The notes under the pieces are model-generated. The model saw nothing but the letters and a program-made list of their open reading frames with translations. It did not search any database and had not been told where the DNA came from. Shown here piece by piece: positions 59,594 through 64,000 of a stretch of DNA of 64,000 bases. Numbering within the stretch: the first letter of the stretch is position 1; each line of letters begins with the position of its first letter. The stretch is from Reticulitermes speratus (Eukaryota > Arthropoda > Insecta > Blattodea > Rhinotermitidae). The stretch lies in NCBI GenBank assembly GCA_021186555.1, contig JAJKFL010000039.1, positions 43,316,597-43,380,596 on the forward strand, written 5' to 3'. Made by a program: the position numbers and the translations under genes.

Positions 59594-59635
59594 ACTCCCT
59601 GAGGATGGAGCCTCCGCGCCGAAACATGTAGCAGT
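59594..59635 (+). ncRNA. Hammerhead-ribozyme-like motif 4
   Basis: Stem I is ACTCC (59594-59598) with GCAGT (59631-59635), one mismatch. Core CTGAGGA (59599-59605), extra T (59606), stem II GGAG (59607-59610) with CGCC (59617-59620), one A-G mismatch. GAAA is at 59621-59624; stem III AC/GT with loop AT; candidate cleavage-site base A59630. Confidence 0.4.
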
Positions 59636-59759
59636 TATTTAAAACTTAAGTACAGTTTGTAATCCTTTTGTGTGCGTTTGTTGGTGAATGTGACAGAACA
59701 CTGCAGAAAGTTGCATAAAGAAGTGATCTGTTGTCCTCGCAAAATATTATTAGTGTTAT

Positions 59760-59885
59760 CAAATCACGGCCCTGGGGCTCACCCACCTCCTATAAAATGG
59801 GTACCATATCTCTTTCCCGGGGGCAAAGCGGCCGGGGCGTGGCGTTGACCACCCACCCCCATCTAGCGCCGAGGTTAAACAAAGA
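59760..59885. repeat. Putative dispersed GC-rich repeat
   Basis: CTCACCCACCTCCTATAAAA...CGGGGGCAAAGCGGCCGGGG CGTGG...CATCTAGCGCCGAGGTTAA is much more GC-rich than its surroundings and resembles a repeat common in insect genomes as I remember it. Only one copy is in the window, so its boundaries cannot be set. Confidence 0.3.
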
Positions 59886-60029
59886 GTACAGCTGTGCCAT
59901 CTGTTTTACATTCCATAATTCCGTCGATCGTTCCATCTCTGACGTCACAAACAACACTACCCAACGTACTCAGTCAATACAACAACTCACAATGTATCTA
60001 TTTATTTATAACAGGTCAATGAACTGAAA

Positions 60030-63000
60030 CAGTACTTACAGAAACATCGTAGAAAGTCACATATAGTCACAGTAACCAACAAACAGTGCTTACAGAAACA
60101 TCGTAGAAAGTCACATATAGTCACATAACCAACAAACAGTCTTACAGAAACATCGTAGAAAGTCACATATAGTCACAGTAACCAACAAACAGTGCTTACA
60201 GAAACATCGTAGAAAGTCACATATAGTCACAGTAACCAACAAACAGTACTTACAGAAACATCGTAGAAAGTCACATATAGTCACAGTAACCAACAAACAG
60301 TACTTACAGAAACATCGTAGAAAGTCACATATAGTCACAGTAACCAACAAACAGTGCTTACAGAAACATCGTAGAAAGTCACATATAGTCACAGTATCCA
60401 ACAAACAGTGCTTACAGAAACATCGTAGAAAGTCACATATAGTCACAATATCCAACAAACAGTGCTTACAGAAACATCGTAGAAAGTCACATATAGTCAC
60501 AGTAACCAACAAACAGTCTTACAGAAACATCGTAGAAAGTCACATATAGTCACAGTAACCAACAAACAGTGCTTACAGAAACATCGTAGAAAGTCACATA
60601 TAGTCACAGTATCCAACAAACAGTGCTTACAGAAACATCGTAGAAAGTCACATATAGTCACAGTAACCAACAAACAGTGCTTACAGAAACATCGTAGAAA
60701 GTCACATATAGTCACAATACCAACAAACAGTGCTTACAGAAACATCGTAGAAAGTCACATATAGTCACAGTAACCAACAAACAGTGCTTACAGAAACATC
60801 GTAGAAAGTCACATATAGTCAATAACCATACAAACAGTACTTACAGAAACATCGTAGAAAGTCACATATAGTCACAGTACCAACAAACAGTGCTTACAGA
60901 AACATCGTAGAAAGTCACATATAGTCACAGTACCAACAAACAGTACTTACAGAAACATCGTAGAAAGTCACATTAGTCACATAACCAACAAACAGTGCTT
61001 ACAGAAACATCGTAGAAAGTCACATATAGTCACATATCCAACAAACAGTGCTTACAGAAACATCGTAGAAAGTCACATATAGTCACAATAACCAACAAAC
61101 AGTACTTACAGAAACATCGTAGAAAGTCACATATAGTCACAATAACCAACAAACAGTACTTACAGAAACATCGTAGAAAGTCACATATAGTCACAATAAC
61201 CAACAAACAGTACTTACAGAAACATCGTAGAAAGTCACATATAGTCACAATAACCAACAAACAGTACTTACAGAAACATCGTAGAAAGTCACATATAGTC
61301 ACAGTAACCAACAAACAGTACTTACAGAAACATCGTAGAAAGTCACATATAGTCACAAGTAACCAACAAACAGTACTTACAGAAACATCGTAGAAAGTCA
61401 CATATAGTCACAATAACCAACAAACAGTACTTACAGAAACATCGTAGAAAGTCACATATAGTCACAATAACCAACAAACAGTACTTACAGAAACATCGTA
61501 GAAAGTCACATATAGTCACAGTAACCAACAAACAGTACTTACAGAAACATCGTAGAAAGTCACATATAGTCACATAACCAACAAACAGTGCTTACAGAAA
61601 CATCGTAGAAAGTCACATATAGTCACATAACCAACAAACAGTACTTACAGAAACATCGTAGAAAGTCACATATAGTCACATAACCAACAAACAGTGCTTA
61701 CAGAAACATCGTAGAAAGTCACATATAGTCACATAACCAACAAACAGTACTTACAGAAACATCGTAGAAAGTCACATATAGTCACAGTAACCAACAAACA
61801 GTGCTTACAGAAACATCGTAGAAAGTCACATATAGTCACAGTAACCAACAAACAGTGCTTACAGAAACATCGTAGAAAGTCACATATAGTCACAGTAACC
61901 AACAAACAGTGCTTACAGAAACATCGTAGAAAGTCACATATAGTCACAGTAACCAACAAACAGTGCTTACAGAAACATCGTAGAAAGTCACATATAGTCA
62001 CAGTAACCAACAAACAGTGCTTACAGAAACATCGTAGAAAGTCACATATAGTCACAGTAACCAACAAACAGTGCTTACAGAAACATCGTAGAAAGTCACA
62101 TATAGTCACAGTAACCAACAAACAGTGCTTACAGAAACATCGTAGAAAGTCACATATAGTCACAGTAACCAACAAACAGTGCTTACAGAAACATCGTAGA
62201 AAGTCACATATAGTCACAGTAACCAACAAACAGTACTTACAGAAACATCGTAGAAAGTCACATATAGTCACAGTAACCAACAAACAGTACTTACAGAAAC
62301 ATCGTAGAAAGTCACATATAGTCACAGTAACCAACAAACAGTACTTACAGAAACATCGTAGAAAGTCACATATAGTCACAGTAACCAACAAACAGTACTT
62401 ACAGAAACATCGTAGAAAGTCACATATAGTCACAGTAACCAACAAACAGTGCTTACAGAAACATCGTAGAAAGTCACATATAGTCACAGTAACCAACAAA
62501 CAGTACTTACAGAAACATCGTAGAAAGTCACATATAGTCACAATAACCAACAAACAGTACTTACAGAAACATCGTAGAAAGTCACATATAGTCACAGTAA
62601 CCAACAAACAGTACTTACAGAAACATCGTAGAAAGTCACATATAGTCACAGTAACCAACAAACAGTACTTACAGAAACATCGTAGAAAGTCACATATAGT
62701 CACAATAACCAACAAACAGTACTTACAGAAACATCGTAGAAAGTCACATATAGTCACAATAACCAACAAACAGTACTTACAGAAACATCGTAGAAAGTCA
62801 CATATAGTCACAATAACCAACAAACAGTACTTACAGAAACATCGTAGAAAGTCACATATAGTCACAATAACCAACAAACAGTACTTACAGAAACATCGTA
62901 GAAAGTCACATATAGTCACAATAACCAACAAACAGTACTTACAGAAACATCGTAGAAAGTCACATATAGTCACATAACCAACAAACAGTACTTACAGAAA

Positions 63001-64000
63001 CATCGTAGAAGTCACATATAGTCACAGTAACCAACAAACAGTACTTACAGAAACATCGTAGAAAGTCACATATAGTCACAGTAACCAACAAACAGTACTT
63101 ACAGAAACATCGTAGAAAGTCACATATAGTCACAGTAACCAACAAACAGTACTTACAGAAACATCGTGAGAAAGTCACATATAGTCACAGTAACCAACAA
63201 ACAGTACTTACAGAAACATCGTAGAAAGTCACATATAGTCACAATAACCAACAAACAGTACTTACAGAAACATCGTAGAAAGTCACATATAGTCACAGTA
63301 ACCAACAAACAGTACTTACAGAAACATCGTAGAAAGTCACATATAGTCACAGTAACCAACAAACAGTACTTACAGAAACATCGTAGAAAGTCACATATAG
63401 TCACAGTAACCAACAAACAGTACTTACAGAAACATCGTAGAAAGTCACATATAGTCACAGTAACCAACAAACAGTACTTACAGAAACATCGTAGAAAGTC
63501 ACATATAGTCACAGTAACCAACAAAATACTAAGAACATGTAAAGTCATTATCACAGTAACAACAACATACTTACAGATCATGTAGAAGTCACATATAGTC
63601 ACAATAACCAACAAACAGTACTTACAGAAACATCGTAGAAAGTCACATATAGTCACAGTAACCAACAAACAGTACTTACAGAAACATCGTAGAAAGTCAC
63701 ATATAGTCACAGTAACCAACAAACAGTACTTACAGAAACATCGTAGAAAGTCACATATAGTCACAGTAACCAACAAACAGTACTTACAGAAACATCGTAG
63801 AAAGTCACATATAGTCACAGTAACCAACAAACAGTACTTACAGAAACATCGTAGAAAGTCACATATAGTCACAATAACCAACAAACAGTACTTACAGAAA
63901 CATCGTAGAAAGTCACATGTAGTCACAATAACCAACAAACAGTACTTACAGAAACATCGTAGAAAGTCACATATAGTCACAATAACCAACAAACAGTACT
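60030..64000 (+). repeat. 54-bp satellite (~73 copies), continues past the window end
   Basis: The monomer runs CAACAAACAGTRCTTACAGA then AACATCGTAGAAAGTCACAT and ATAGTCACARTAAC. The main variants are GTGCTT/GTACTT and CAGTAACC/CAATAACC/CATAACC. A run of about eight identical GTGCTT copies spans ~61795-62225, and long runs of GTACTT copies follow, so homogenisation is local. As 54 is a multiple of three, minus-strand frames of up to 414 codons appear with an 18-residue ICDFLRCFCKYCLLV repeat; I do not regard them as genes. A garbled stretch at ~63525-63590 looks like local sequence error. Confidence 0.95.

Larger units (their letters stand above)
59206..59693 (+). mobile_element. Fold-back element with hammerhead-like core, split by a SINE
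   Basis: The right arm (59653-59693) runs CAGTTTGTAATCCTTTTGTG, TGCGTTTGTTGGTGAATGTGA. Its reverse complement is found in two pieces, 59206-59221 (TCACATTCACCAACAA) and 59512-59539, separated by a SINE. The arm motif ACCAACAAAYGCAC is shared with the fold-back element at 46185-46545, and the order (arm, hammerhead-like core, arm) is the same, which suggests one family. Confidence 0.55.

Noticed and set aside
61729..63992. Cysteine-rich 414- and 279-codon minus-strand frames
   Set aside because: Produced by the 54-bp satellite (18 codons per monomer). The frame ends at every monomer of irregular length; no non-repeat sequence.

Overview
This is eukaryotic, almost certainly insect, repeat-dense DNA. 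I find no intact host gene. Every long open frame is transposon-derived, part of a recently multiplied repeat unit, or a by-product of tandem repeats whose length is a multiple of three. The element mix (piggyBac, jockey- and RTE-type LINEs, a tRNA-derived SINE with A and B boxes, TA-flanked MITEs) and the paired acidic exon-like frames recall cockroach, termite or stick-insect genomes. That placement is a recollection of style, not a database result.

Layout. (1) 393-3130 is a decayed piggyBac element. (2) 2951-38062 holds eight head-to-tail copies of a 4.38-4.40 kb unit. Each unit starts with the last ~180 bp of that piggyBac, carries nested LINE fragments and two acidic exon-like frames, and ends with a jockey-type LINE 3' end, a poly-C tract and one 18-bp tail motif. 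The piggyBac continues upstream only at unit 1, and the native right flank exists only after unit 8, so one locus was amplified in place. (3) About 36.33-44.31 kb forms a large, diverged inverted duplication around a spacer. The right arm carries an RTE-like LINE body and an 18-bp minisatellite grown from the LINE tail motif. (4) 44311-46912 is an RTE-type LINE interrupted by a ~350-bp fold-back element that contains a hammerhead-ribozyme-like core. (5) 47801-54512 holds a perfect 40-bp minisatellite (11 copies) and a ~6.2 kb 39-bp satellite with a 32-monomer higher-order duplication. (6) 54.5-60 kb is a patchwork: a 205-bp near-perfect hairpin insertion with a 13-bp target duplication, a 38-bp minisatellite, a 34-bp repeat, four ~82-bp palindromic MITEs, and another fold-back element split by a SINE. 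(7) 60.03 kb to the window end is a 54-bp satellite.

The most interesting signals are two. One is a set of four hairpin motifs (46.43, 55.06, 58.25 and 59.60 kb) that share a hammerhead-like core and the same extra U before stem II; two of them lie in fold-back elements with a common arm motif, which suggests one Penelope-like or retrozyme-like family. The other is the macrosatellite and inverted-duplication system, where the inverted arm acts as an outgroup and shows how the units have been homogenised. Indel-rich stretches inside the satellites look like poorly polished sequence, so copy numbers there are provisional.
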